IMG/VR virus record: IMGVR_UViG_3300035698_005094
Span: 1 to 30,192 of that record
DNA: 30,192 nucleotides
Direction: 5' to 3' (one strand)
DNA from: a virus
Position 1 is the stretch's first letter, and each line of letters begins with the position of its first letter. The translations under genes and the position numbers were made by a program. Shown piece by piece: positions 6,190 to 14,339 of this stretch. The notes below the pieces were generated by a model. The model made no database searches. It was not told the origin of the DNA and saw only the letters and a program-made list of their open reading frames with translations.

Positions 6190-8289
6190 ATGGCTAAACT
6201 AATGAATGCACTAGGGGAACATCATTCCCACATAGCGATTGTAAGAGACAATGACACAGGGGTTACAAGTAAAAAGTATAATCATACTCATTTAATCCGT
6301 TTAGAACAAACAGGAATTAATGAACAAACACAACAACCTACATTTGAATTAAAAGTATTGCCTGGAGGTAAAGATCCACACGTACATAAATTACAAGAAG
6401 TTGTTTTAAAGAAAAAAGACCAAAAGAAAAACACAGCTGAAGAAGAAGCTAAAAGGCTTAAAGAAGCAATAGAATTAAACAATGCTGCCTTTGGTAATGA
6501 AATAACATATAGGGATAAAGGTAAAGAGTCAGATGATTTTTATTTAGGTGGAGAAGGTCAATGGGATCCTAATGTATTACTAAAATTAATAACTGATGGT
6601 AGTGCTGCAATAACGCTTAATGAGATAAAAAGAATCATTAATATTCTTCATGGATATCACCAACAAAATGCAACTTCAATCAAGTATTCACCTACAGAAA
6701 ATGGTGATCAAGTTACAGCTGATATTCTTAATCATTTATCATCATGGGTATTAGAAAAGAATAATTATAAGCATGAGAAGGGCGAGGCTTTCCTTGACTT
6801 AGCGATTACTGGTAGAGGTAATCTTAATGCCTACATAGATGGACCTACGTATAAGAACGGTACGTTAGTTGTTAATGATAGAAACATTGAAGGTAATATT
6901 GTAATTGAAAAATGGCCATGGGATCAGGTTTCATATGGACCATACGATAAGAAGTCAGCTGAAGATTTAGAATACTTAACATTATGGCGTTGGGTTTCAC
7001 AAGGATATTTAAAACAACTAGTTCCTGAAAAAGAAAAACCAATAAGTGAATCTAACTATTTTGGTGGTGGCGAAACTTGGAAGAGTGAAGTACATGTTGT
7101 GCATAGAGAAGAAATATTTCCTGTGGATCCACAACAACTATTTGCTAACAGTGATGATTGGATAGATGTAAAAAATAAAAGAATGAAATTAGTTACAGTT
7201 TACAAAAAAGAGTATGTTTATAATAACTACGTCGTAGATATGAATAGTGATGTAGAGATTAATTTAGACGATTATGAAACTACAAAACCATTTATCAAAG
7301 AAGTTTTATCGTTAGATGGATTTGAGAGAATCACTAAGAGTAATGAAGTATTATGGGAAACTAAGTTTTGTGCAAATATCTTAGTATCAGCTGATATAAA
7401 AGAATTCAAGAAATTCCCTACTATACCTGCTCATGGCGTTAAAAGAGGAAAAGTAATCCAAGGCAAGGTTGAGGATCTAAAGGATCCACAAAGAGAGAAA
7501 AACCACCGTAGATCTAAAGTTAGTGATCAAGCTAATAGAACTGCAACTGTATTCTTTGCAAAACCTAATACGCTAGATGAGAGTGTAAACACAATGGATG
7601 ATTTTCAAAATAATGTATCTAAAGATGGATCTATTTTTATTATTAACGACGATGCTGAACCTCCAAAAGCTGAAAAGACATTACAGATTGACCAACAATT
7701 AGTAATGTTAGACCAATTGGCTAGTAAAGATATGGAACGTATCGCAAATGTAAACACAGAATTACTTGGTGGAGGAAATGCTAAATCTGCTATCTTATTT
7801 CAAGAACGTAAAGATGCAGCAATCCAAGGAAACGAATATATGTTTGAAGGTATGAGCCTATGTCAAAAGAACTTAGGATTAGTATTATTAGAAATGTTAC
7901 CGATAATCATGACTCCTGAAAGAGTTGTTAAAATTATAGGCACTAGAACAGCTAATGAGAATATACCAGACTCTTTAATTACTAAATATAGCCCAGAACA
8001 GATAGCCAAAATATGGGATACCGCTGATTTAACTCAATATGATGTTGCAGTTACTGAAAATGAATACTCACCAACTAAGAGACAATCAGACTTCAAGGCT
8101 TGGGCTTTTATTGTTGGACAAGTAAAGGATCCTGTTTATTTAGAATTCTTATTAGAACTTTCTGACTTACCACCTGACCAAAAAGAAAGGCTTAGAAAGA
8201 TTACTCAACAAGGTCTACAAGCTAAACAAGCAGACTCTCAGTTAAAATCTCAAACAGAGATACAGAAAACTGAAATAGCAAATCAATAA
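6190..8289 (+). CDS. P22-type portal protein with an N-terminal triple-HxH extension
   Basis: The true start is ATG 6190, 8 nt after AAAAGGAGG; an in-frame TTG upstream is inside the ribosome site. The product is 699 aa, in the P22 portal size range (about 725). The C-terminal half carries the P22 portal signature: RRSKVSDQANRTA, then GGGNAKSAILFQERKDAA, then a helix (CQKNLGLVLLEMLPIIM) and PERVVKIIG. It forms the ring at one vertex through which DNA is packaged and ejected. Residues 1-70 are an extra domain with HSH (12-14), HTH (32-34) and HVH (64-66), joined by a Lys/Glu-rich linker. That domain may bind metal. The C-terminus is a Gln/Lys-rich helix. Confidence 0.85.
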   Translation: MAKLMNALGEHHSHIAIVRDNDTGVTSKKYNHTHLIRLEQTGINEQTQQPTFELKVLPGGKDPHVHKLQEVVLKKKDQKKNTAEEEAKRLKEAIELNNAAFGNEITYRDKGKESDDFYLGGEGQWDPNVLLKLITDGSAAITLNEIKRIINILHGYHQQNATSIKYSPTENGDQVTADILNHLSSWVLEKNNYKHEKGEAFLDLAITGRGNLNAYIDGPTYKNGTLVVNDRNIEGNIVIEKWPWDQVSYGPYDKKSAEDLEYLTLWRWVSQGYLKQLVPEKEKPISESNYFGGGETWKSEVHVVHREEIFPVDPQQLFANSDDWIDVKNKRMKLVTVYKKEYVYNNYVVDMNSDVEINLDDYETTKPFIKEVLSLDGFERITKSNEVLWETKFCANILVSADIKEFKKFPTIPAHGVKRGKVIQGKVEDLKDPQREKNHRRSKVSDQANRTATVFFAKPNTLDESVNTMDDFQNNVSKDGSIFIINDDAEPPKAEKTLQIDQQLVMLDQLASKDMERIANVNTELLGGGNAKSAILFQERKDAAIQGNEYMFEGMSLCQKNLGLVLLEMLPIIMTPERVVKIIGTRTANENIPDSLITKYSPEQIAKIWDTADLTQYDVAVTENEYSPTKRQSDFKAWAFIVGQVKDPVYLEFLLELSDLPPDQKERLRKITQQGLQAKQADSQLKSQTEIQKTEIANQ

Positions 8290-8300
8290 ACTGCCATAAT

Positions 8301-8330
8301 TTGACATAGTATATTTATTTATGCTATTAA
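8301..8330 (+). promoter_or_regulatory. Predicted promoter for the scaffold/capsid genes
   Basis: TTGACA (8301-8306), an 18-bp spacer ending in TATGC, then TATTAA (8325-8330). Same layout as the promoters at 6144 and 24888. The predicted start near 8337 lies immediately before a ribosome site and a terminator. Confidence 0.6.
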
Positions 8331-8346
8331 TTGAATATGCGAGGAG

Positions 8347-8386
8347 AAACCGATGCTGTCATTTAGACAGTTGTCGGTTTTTTTTT
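8347..8386 (+). terminator. Intrinsic terminator / attenuator before the scaffold gene
   Basis: Outer stem AAACCGA (8347-8353) with TCGGTTT (8374-8380), small internal loop, inner stem CTGTC with GACAG, loop ATTTA, then nine T (8378-8386). It could simply end transcripts from the portal side, but it lies about 10 nt downstream of the predicted start of the promoter at 8301 and overlaps a small ORF, so it may act as an attenuator. Confidence 0.7.
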
Positions 8387-8427
8387 GTTATGGGGTACAA
8401 CGATTACTCGTTCCCAGAAAAATTTAA
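8353..8427 (+). CDS. Putative 24-codon leader peptide over the terminator
   Basis: GAGGAG (8341-8346) is followed after 6 nt by ATG 8353. The frame reads MLSFRQLSVFFCYGVQRLLV and ends at TAA 8425-8427. The start codon is inside the 5' arm of the terminator and the ORF covers the whole hairpin. If translated, ribosomes would unfold the terminator. The product itself shows no domain; the arrangement is what matters. Expression is unproven. Confidence 0.35.
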   Translation: MLSFRQLSVFFCYGVQRLLVPRKI

Positions 8428-8468
8428 ACAGTTGGGATACAGCTAAGGCTCCCAAGAAGGAGAAAAAA

Positions 8469-9539
8469 ATGAGCGGAGATATTGAGGTAATTGAAAACAA
8501 TGGTATACAGGAAATTGATGTCAATGAACTATTAAGTGGTGTTGATGATCCTGCATTCGCAAATCTTTTAGGTGCGAACATTTCTGATGATGATCTTACT
8601 GGAACTGTATTAGATCTAGAAAAGGATGATATCAAAATGGCTGAAGTCCCAGTTGATGAGTTAGCTAATTTGGATACAGCAGATGAAAATGCTTCAGATG
8701 AAGATGATCCTGAAAACAAAGAAGAGCCTAAAGAGAATGCAGACGATCCAGAAGCTGGCAGTGAAGATTCAGAAGAAGATCCAGCTAAAGATCCTAAAGC
8801 CAATGTTGAGGATACTGAAAATAAAGATTTTGTTTTTGATAAAGAAAAATATACTAAGATTGGTATTACTGACGAGAAAACTCTAGAAATACTTTCAGAA
8901 AAGGATAAGAAAGCTTTTAATCAAGACAAGGTTATCGGTCGCCAAGGTCAGAAGATGGGTGATATTAAGAAAGAGCACCAGATTAAACTTGATTCTGTTA
9001 ATTCTAAAATTAATGAATTGAAAAATAAGAAAACATTAACTGATGATGAGTTAAGAGATCTTTATAACGAGGATCCAGTAGAAGGTACTAAGGCTATGCA
9101 AAAAGCTAATAATGATAAGGCAGAATTGAACGCATTAGTTGAGCAGAGTTCTAGGATAGAGAATCAATCTATAACGGATCAATTAATCCCTGACTTAACA
9201 CAGAGAATTGATAGTATAACAGAGTTGCTACGTACTGAAGCAAATGATGATTATGCTAATGATTTTAAAAAGGATCCGTATTCTATTCACCCTGCTATTT
9301 TATTACAAATAACAAAGAGGATAGATTCAGTAGCTGCTTTAACAAAAGCAGAAACAAAGATTAAAGATCTTGAGTCTCAACTTACTAACAGCACGAATAA
9401 GGTTGTTAATAGGATGAAAAATATAGGTAAAAATAAGTCAGCTGCAGTAAAAGATGGAGAATCTGCTGACGCTAATAAGAAGAAGGGTCCTAGTGATCCA
9501 GTTTCTATTGGTTTAGCTTCTGAAGCTGATTTGCAATAA
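8469..9539 (+). CDS. Scaffolding (capsid assembly) protein
   Basis: The start is ATG 8469, just after AAGAAGGAG; the frame is open further upstream but through the terminator. The product is 356 aa. Residues 1-115 are extremely acidic (D/E/P-rich, with many DDP and EDP units), residues about 160-330 are helical and coiled-coil-like, and the end is Lys-rich. Acidic N-terminus, helical body and basic C-terminus between portal and major capsid genes is the classic scaffold profile: it directs coat-protein assembly and is then lost from the prohead. Identity rests on position and composition, as scaffolds have little sequence conservation. Confidence 0.75.
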   Translation: MSGDIEVIENNGIQEIDVNELLSGVDDPAFANLLGANISDDDLTGTVLDLEKDDIKMAEVPVDELANLDTADENASDEDDPENKEEPKENADDPEAGSEDSEEDPAKDPKANVEDTENKDFVFDKEKYTKIGITDEKTLEILSEKDKKAFNQDKVIGRQGQKMGDIKKEHQIKLDSVNSKINELKNKKTLTDDELRDLYNEDPVEGTKAMQKANNDKAELNALVEQSSRIENQSITDQLIPDLTQRIDSITELLRTEANDDYANDFKKDPYSIHPAILLQITKRIDSVAALTKAETKIKDLESQLTNSTNKVVNRMKNIGKNKSAAVKDGESADANKKKGPSDPVSIGLASEADLQ

Positions 9540-9559
9540 AAATTTAAGGAGGAACTATT

Positions 9560-10657
9560 ATGAGTGCTAACAATTTTGCAGACAATACTACCGTAAGAGC
9601 ACAGAAATATTCAGAAAGAGTTTGGAGAGAAAAACTTCCAAGTTTATTCTGGAATCGATTTATGAATTTCCCAATGCCTGGGCAAGAAGGGTTTACTAAG
9701 GATCAGTATATTATTAATGCTGAAACTGGAAAGATAACAGGATACAATTCAAAAGGTAATTCACCTGTTTATGTTGTAAGAGACTTAATGTCTGGATTCG
9801 GTGACAGGGTTACATTTCCACACGTTAAAGCATTAGAAGGAGACGGTATCACTGGTACTTCAGGGGTTACGCTAGAGGGTAACGAAGAAGCAATGGAAAC
9901 AAGTAATTTTCCTGTAACTTTAGAGGAATATGCTCACTCGGTTGCTGATAAATCTCCATTAGGAAGAAAGAGAACTCAATTTTCAATCGTACAAGAAATG
10001 GGTAATCAAATTCTTAGTTGGGGTGCTGTTAAAACAGATAAGCTTTTCTGGGAAGCATTATATTCTGGAACACCGACAACTATTATCTATCCAGGTAATA
10101 GAACATCTACTGCACAATTGACTGATGCTACAGCTGATAGAATGACTATGACTATCTTAAGGGATGCTAAAGTTATTGCTAAAACTAGAAACGAAGGTGC
10201 TAGATGGATTATTGAGCCAATTAAAATTGGTGGTAAAGAATGGTACATCGTTGTTATGTGTCCTGATGCGTTAGCAGATTTGAAAGAAGATGCTGAATTC
10301 AAGACTTCATTACAAAATGCAATGCCAAGATCTCAAGCAGATAATCCAATTTTTGCTGGAGCATCTTATGTAACTGTAGATGGATTGATCATTTATGATC
10401 ATGAAAGAGCTTTGCAAGTTACTAACTGGGGTGCTGGCGGAGACGTACCGGGGGCGAGAGTTAAGTTATTTGGTGTTAATGCACTTATGTATGCTATGAC
10501 TACTGCACCTGCATTAGTTGGTCAGGATACAGATTACGGTCGTAAGAAAGCTCTAAGTTTTCAAATGATTACTAAGGTTGAAAGACCTGTATTCGATTCT
10601 ATCGATTATGGTTCTTTAGAAATCAGAGTATCTAGAAGAAAAAGATCTGACGCTTAG
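9560..10657 (+). CDS. Major capsid protein, N4-gp56 family
   Basis: A 365-aa protein with the features of the N4-gp56-like major capsid family (HK97 fold): an N-terminal RAQKYSERVWREKL helix, GDRVTFPHVKALEGDGITG (about 85-103) leading to the GNEEAMET segment, an SVADKSPLGRKRTQF arm, a D-rich LFWEALYSG helix, and NPIFAGASYVTVDGLIIYDHER (about 260-281). It forms the icosahedral shell. Strong SD AAGGAGG precedes ATG 9560, as expected for a highly expressed gene. The pairing of this capsid family with P22-type portal and tail genes is a recurrent combination in environmental podoviruses. Confidence 0.9.
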   Translation: MSANNFADNTTVRAQKYSERVWREKLPSLFWNRFMNFPMPGQEGFTKDQYIINAETGKITGYNSKGNSPVYVVRDLMSGFGDRVTFPHVKALEGDGITGTSGVTLEGNEEAMETSNFPVTLEEYAHSVADKSPLGRKRTQFSIVQEMGNQILSWGAVKTDKLFWEALYSGTPTTIIYPGNRTSTAQLTDATADRMTMTILRDAKVIAKTRNEGARWIIEPIKIGGKEWYIVVMCPDALADLKEDAEFKTSLQNAMPRSQADNPIFAGASYVTVDGLIIYDHERALQVTNWGAGGDVPGARVKLFGVNALMYAMTTAPALVGQDTDYGRKKALSFQMITKVERPVFDSIDYGSLEIRVSRRKRSDA

Positions 10658-10687
10658 TAAAAAATAAAAATAGGAGGTAAACAAGTT

Positions 10688-11116
10688 ATGTCAATTAAAG
10701 ATTTCTTTTCAAAAGGACAAGTTGCTCAAGACGTGCCAAATGGCATAATGGGCATAAAGTACAATGTTATTGATTTTTCAGATGAAAATGTATTAGCTGG
10801 TGACGTTGTAGAAGCATTGAAAGTAGCAGCTGGAGAAACTATCTTCAAAGTATTTGTTAGAATTATTACTGCTGAAGGTGCTACTTGTACCATTACAGTT
10901 GGTGATGGAACACAGGCTGATGGATGGGATGCATCTGTTAATCTGAATGCTGCAGCTAATGTATTGACTGGTACATTAGAGGCTACTGATACTTATACAA
11001 CTGGTAAGTATTATGCTGCTGCCGATACTATTGATTTAGTTATGGGACATGATACGGATGTAGCGGTTATTGAGGTATTTGCACAGTTCATGGTAAATAC
11101 TAGACAGACAACCTAA
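10688..11116 (+). CDS. Probable head-associated structural protein, 142 aa
   Basis: An acidic, Ala/Thr/Val-rich beta protein directly downstream of the capsid gene, with its own strong AGGAGG site. The sequence has alternating strand-like stretches (TIFKVFVRIITAEG, ATCTITVGDGTQADGW, DTIDLVMGHDTDVAVIEVFAQF). Position, size and composition fit a head decoration or virion accessory protein. No signal peptide. I do not recognise a named family. Confidence 0.6.
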   Translation: MSIKDFFSKGQVAQDVPNGIMGIKYNVIDFSDENVLAGDVVEALKVAAGETIFKVFVRIITAEGATCTITVGDGTQADGWDASVNLNAAANVLTGTLEATDTYTTGKYYAAADTIDLVMGHDTDVAVIEVFAQFMVNTRQTT

Positions 11117-11140
11117 AAAAAGAAAAAAGGAGGACCTATT

Positions 11141-12313
11141 ATGAGAAAGTTATTATTATCGTTCTTAATGGTTCTCCTTTTTGGGCTTACCTTCGGTTAT
11201 GAGATAAAACCCGGAGGATTCCAAGAAGGGGATCTGTTTAAGTTTTTCAAAGGAGTCGAAACTGGACTTCTTAATTCAGCGTTAGAACCAGCTGGTTTAG
11301 AAATAAGTGCCACAGCTACTAATGTTAAGACAAACAACTCGTTTCAATATGTAATTAATGGCGTATTTTATAGTATGCCAGCGACTGCTGATATTGACCT
11401 TGTAATCTTAAGTACTAACGTTGATGTCCAGCCTCCAAGTAGATATAGAAAATATATGCTTGGTGTTAATAGTGCGAACTTAATGACAGTTATTGCAGGT
11501 GATTATACTAAATATAACAATGCAAAACTTCCTATTATGACTGATGGTTATGCACCATTTGGTTATTTTAAGGTGAAAACAGGAGCTACTACTACATTTA
11601 ATATGGGTAGTACTAATCTTGATGCATCTGGAGTTACAACTGTTTATAAGAATATTAGAGGTATTGAATCTGGAAGTAGATCTCAAGGCATGTCTGACGA
11701 TTCTACTATCAATGACGATACTTCAGATCCTACTAGCTTTGCTAAAGTTATTAGTGGTGTTCAAACATTTCCTGATGGCATAAAAGTAGATTCAATAGCT
11801 GAAGTAACTGTCGGGAATGGTGTCAGTATTGATGCTGTGCATACTCCATCTATCAATGTTGTTGGTAGATCAGAGTTTGGTGGAGATGTTGTGGTAACTG
11901 GAAAATTAAATATATCTTGGGGTGGTAGTATTAATAACAGACAAGGCTTGTTTGTTGGTGCTGATTCTGGTAATTTCGCAACAAGAACAAACTCCACAAA
12001 TAAAGATTTCACTATGGTTCAGGTAGGTTATAATACTACCGAACAACCTATGATGCTTATTAGGGCAAATTCTACAGATGATGATAATAAGATACAAATA
12101 GGTGGTGGGGCTCCTGGTTTTAATTGTGCTACAGAGATAATCCTAAGAACAGCAACAGATAATGTAACTGTTACTGGAACACCTGGAGTAACAATAGATA
12201 ACCACCAAACCGTAACTATTGGAGCTGGTGGATTAATTTTTCCTACATCTGATCCTGGAATAGCTGGTGCTTGGTGGGATAATTCTGGAACATTAACTAA
12301 ATCTTCAGGATAA
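11141..12313 (+). CDS. Virion fibre-like protein with a signal peptide
   Basis: A 390-aa protein. Residues 1-19 form a typical signal peptide (MRKLLLSFLMVLLFGLTFG). The middle is beta-rich (Thr, Asn, Gly, Val). The C-terminus PTSDPGIAGAWWDNSGTLTKSSG is the short end module often found on phage structural and fibre proteins. So the body looks like a virion decoration or fibre protein while the N-terminus looks exported. Either it is secreted, or the hydrophobic N-terminus anchors it in the particle. SD AAAAAGGAGG precedes ATG 11141. Confidence 0.65.
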   Translation: MRKLLLSFLMVLLFGLTFGYEIKPGGFQEGDLFKFFKGVETGLLNSALEPAGLEISATATNVKTNNSFQYVINGVFYSMPATADIDLVILSTNVDVQPPSRYRKYMLGVNSANLMTVIAGDYTKYNNAKLPIMTDGYAPFGYFKVKTGATTTFNMGSTNLDASGVTTVYKNIRGIESGSRSQGMSDDSTINDDTSDPTSFAKVISGVQTFPDGIKVDSIAEVTVGNGVSIDAVHTPSINVVGRSEFGGDVVVTGKLNISWGGSINNRQGLFVGADSGNFATRTNSTNKDFTMVQVGYNTTEQPMMLIRANSTDDDNKIQIGGGAPGFNCATEIILRTATDNVTVTGTPGVTIDNHQTVTIGAGGLIFPTSDPGIAGAWWDNSGTLTKSSG

Positions 12314-12339
12314 AGTTAATTTAAGTTTTGTTAATCAAA

Positions 12340-12361
12340 GAGGGGCGTTAATTCGTCCCTC
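12340..12361 (+). terminator. Hairpin between structural genes (weak terminator or processing site)
   Basis: GAGGGGCG (12340-12347) pairs with CGTCCCTC (12354-12361) with one G:U pair and a 6-nt TTAATT loop. It is followed by only three T and then the AGGAGG of the next gene, so full termination is doubtful; partial termination or RNase processing is more likely. Confidence 0.45.
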
Positions 12362-12376
12362 ATTTAGGAGGATCTT

Positions 12377-12721
12377 ATGAAAAAGAATAGTATATTAATG
12401 AGTATCATAGGGCTGGTTCTAATTAATGGACTAGCTTTAGGATCAATCGGATTACCTGGAAGAATCGTAGTAGTAAAAGAACAAACTTCACACACTTTAT
12501 CAGACAATGCAACTAATGTAGTAAGAACTGAAGCAGGATATGTTTCATTACTTTCAGGATCTAGTTATGTAGCCAATTTCATTGGTACTGACAATGTGCT
12601 TGCACCAATACCATCTGGGATTACTGATACTGAATGGTGGTTTAATACAGATGATGAGATATTCACAACTGGGAACGGAATTCTTCATGTTATAGTTTAC
12701 GATTATTATAGCGGAGGGTAG
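12377..12721 (+). CDS. Exported or membrane-anchored hypothetical protein, 114 aa
   Basis: Residues 1-23 are a signal peptide or anchor (MKKNSILMSIIGLVLINGLALG). The mature part is beta-rich with NFIGTDNVLAPIPSGITDTEWWFNTDDE, again like small virion domains. SD AGGAGG precedes the ATG. The first 20 nt of the gene and its ribosome site closely resemble those of the exported gene near 23877, suggesting duplication of this 5' module. Function unknown. Confidence 0.55.
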   Translation: MKKNSILMSIIGLVLINGLALGSIGLPGRIVVVKEQTSHTLSDNATNVVRTEAGYVSLLSGSSYVANFIGTDNVLAPIPSGITDTEWWFNTDDEIFTTGNGILHVIVYDYYSGG

Positions 12722-12730
12722 GTATAAATC

Positions 12731-12856
12731 ATGAAAAAGATATTATTATATTTAGTCTTACTAGCTAGTTTCAGTTTTTCAATACAACATTATCCTGTAA
12801 TTGATTCTGCTAATATAGCAGCAAATATTCCTGATAATGTAGCCTTAACTGATTAA
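12731..12856 (+). CDS. Short exported protein, 41 aa, possibly the 5' part of a frameshifted gene
   Basis: ATG 12731 opens a signal peptide (MKKILLYLVLLASFSFS) followed by about 24 residues (QHYPVIDSANIAANIPDNV...) and a TAA at 12854. The +1 frame continues in a coding-like way to a stop just before the next gene's ribosome site. The ribosome site in front is weak (GGAGGG about 12 nt upstream). Either it is a real mini-protein, a mutated gene, or one expressed by +1 frameshifting. Confidence 0.45.
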   Translation: MKKILLYLVLLASFSFSIQHYPVIDSANIAANIPDNVALTD

Positions 12857-12941
12857 GGGTAATGGCGAAGTAGAAGATGATGGTGCTGGAAATGATTACG
12901 TAGATTTAAGGTCAACTAAAGGATATAGATTACCATCCTAA
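12849..12941 (+). other. Continuation of the previous gene in the +1 frame
   Basis: This frame is open from 12849 to TAA 12939-12941 and reads IKGNGEVEDDGAGNDYVDLRS, then TKGYRLPS. It has no start codon or ribosome site. Its end lies 1-2 nt before the AAAAGGAG of the gene at 12955, exactly where a gene should end here. Removing one T at 12853/12854 would fuse it to the upstream frame. Confidence 0.4.
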
Positions 12942-12954
12942 AAGGAGTTTTGTT

Positions 12955-13251
12955 ATGAGTGGAAATATTGATGCTTTGAAAGAAATAGTTGATGAGCGAA
13001 ACACAAACATGAACGGAAGGTTTAAGGCTATTGATGAAGCTATAAAAAGCCTTAATACTAATCAGACTAATATGAGCAATATCTTAACAGTAATTCATGA
13101 TAGATTATTAGCGAAAGGTGGGGTATGTGATCTAAACGCTAAACATGAGAAGATTTTTAACATGCAAGGTGGGGTATTAAAGTTTGTTGGATTATTTAGT
13201 CTTATAGTTGGAATAACTGGCGGTATAGCCAAAATAACAGGAGTAATATAA
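12955..13251 (+). CDS. Holin-like / XhlA-like membrane protein, 98 aa
   Basis: Residues 1-55 are a polar coiled coil (MSGNIDALKEIVDERNTNM...), followed by residues about 58-72 with a Cys and charged stretch, and one hydrophobic C-terminal helix (LKFVGLFSLIVGITGGIAKI, about 74-94). Coiled coil plus C-terminal membrane helix matches the layout of XhlA-like and related phage membrane proteins linked to lysis. It lies inside the tail genes rather than beside the endolysin, so a virion or membrane-tethering role is an alternative. Confidence 0.5.
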   Translation: MSGNIDALKEIVDERNTNMNGRFKAIDEAIKSLNTNQTNMSNILTVIHDRLLAKGGVCDLNAKHEKIFNMQGGVLKFVGLFSLIVGITGGIAKITGVI

Positions 13252-14339
13252 TGGTATTTAAAACAGATGTAAAAATGTCAAATATTGTATTTTCTGCAAT
13301 GCGAAAAGTTAATGGATATTCAGACGGAGAAACACCTGATTCAACTAAAGTAAAAGAAGCCCTAGAGGCTTTAGCTAATATTATAGATAATTTAGAAAAC
13401 AAGGGTATTAGAATTTTCCAAAAGGAATGGAGACAAAAAGTAATTACAGATTCAGATAAAGTATTAGGATCTGATAGTCTTAATTATCGTTGTATTAGAT
13501 CTTATGATACCCCAGATGCTTCAGGTTGGGTTGCTGCTACAGGATATATTGTAGGTGACGCAGTACTTCCTACTACATATAATGGATTTTATTATCTTGC
13601 TACAGTTGCTGGTACTTCTGGAGCATCTGAACCAGATTTTCCAATAATACAAGATGAAACCGTAGCAGATAATGCGGTTACATGGGAAGCAGTACCTGAT
13701 ACAAAACCTGTAGTTGGCCTTAATTATAGGACCTATTGGAAGTCTGATGATAGTATAGATGATGCAGATGCAAGTGCTTTCGCTTATAATAATAGTTATC
13801 ATAGTGCTTCTGATTTTGATCTTAAAGAAGATGAAATATTTATTATTAGTGCAAATATTAGACTTAATGATTTTGATTATCAAGATTTAGATATAGTTAA
13901 TGATTTACAGTGGGAAGATATAGCCCAGAAATGGCAGTTAAGTACTCCATATTATTTATATGTGGATTATGTTAATAAATATAATGCTAAAGCTAGATTA
14001 TATCCTATACCTCAACTAACAGGATCTGATGGTTATATAGTCCACTATCAAATTTATAAAAGGATTGATATCCCTACTAGTGGAAACAAATCTTCACCGT
14101 TTCCTGACAATTGGACATTAGCATTAATTTGGCTTTTAGTTTCTGAAATTCAAAGCGAGTATAGCCTTGAAGATTTTACTAAAATCTATAATGACAAAAA
14201 GGCAAAGAAAATATTTCTAGAAGCGTTATCAAGAGACCAACCAAAGGTCTCTGGAAGGAGGGCAGTATCATGTACTGGAGAAAATTATTTAGGAAGTTAC
14301 CGAGGATATGGCAGCTTTCGATCATATCGACGACGTTAA
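13251..14339 (+). CDS. P22 gp4-like head-tail adaptor with inserted sugar-binding-like domains
   Basis: A 362-aa protein. The N-terminus (IVFSAMRKVNGYSDGETPDSTKVKEALEALANIIDNLENKGIRIF in sense, residues 11-55) matches the gp4/tail accessory factor start, and the rest (DLQWEDIAQKW, YLYVDYVNKYNAKARLYPIP, PFPDNWTLALIWLLVSEI) matches its core. It would dock under the portal and connect the tail hub. Residues about 75-170 are an insertion: NYRCIR...YRTYWKSD, a YRC-type module, itself interrupted by a GWVAATGYIVGDAV...GTSGASEPDFP...VTWEAV module known from phage tail and carbohydrate-binding proteins. It starts on the A of TAATG and overlaps the next gene by 70 nt. Confidence 0.75.
   Translation: MVFKTDVKMSNIVFSAMRKVNGYSDGETPDSTKVKEALEALANIIDNLENKGIRIFQKEWRQKVITDSDKVLGSDSLNYRCIRSYDTPDASGWVAATGYIVGDAVLPTTYNGFYYLATVAGTSGASEPDFPIIQDETVADNAVTWEAVPDTKPVVGLNYRTYWKSDDSIDDADASAFAYNNSYHSASDFDLKEDEIFIISANIRLNDFDYQDLDIVNDLQWEDIAQKWQLSTPYYLYVDYVNKYNAKARLYPIPQLTGSDGYIVHYQIYKRIDIPTSGNKSSPFPDNWTLALIWLLVSEIQSEYSLEDFTKIYNDKKAKKIFLEALSRDQPKVSGRRAVSCTGENYLGSYRGYGSFRSYRRR

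Noticed and set aside
8385-8468. Upstream extension of the scaffold frame
   Set aside because: The open frame begins inside the terminator T tract; ATG 8469 has a proper AAGAAGGAG.
8363-8803. Leftward Ser-rich frame opposite the scaffold gene
   Set aside because: It is a mirror of the acidic GAT/GAA codons of the scaffold and has no ribosome site or domain.
13521-13883. Leftward Ile/Cys-rich frame opposite the adaptor gene
   Set aside because: It mirrors AT-rich Asp/Asn codons of the adaptor and lacks a ribosome site.
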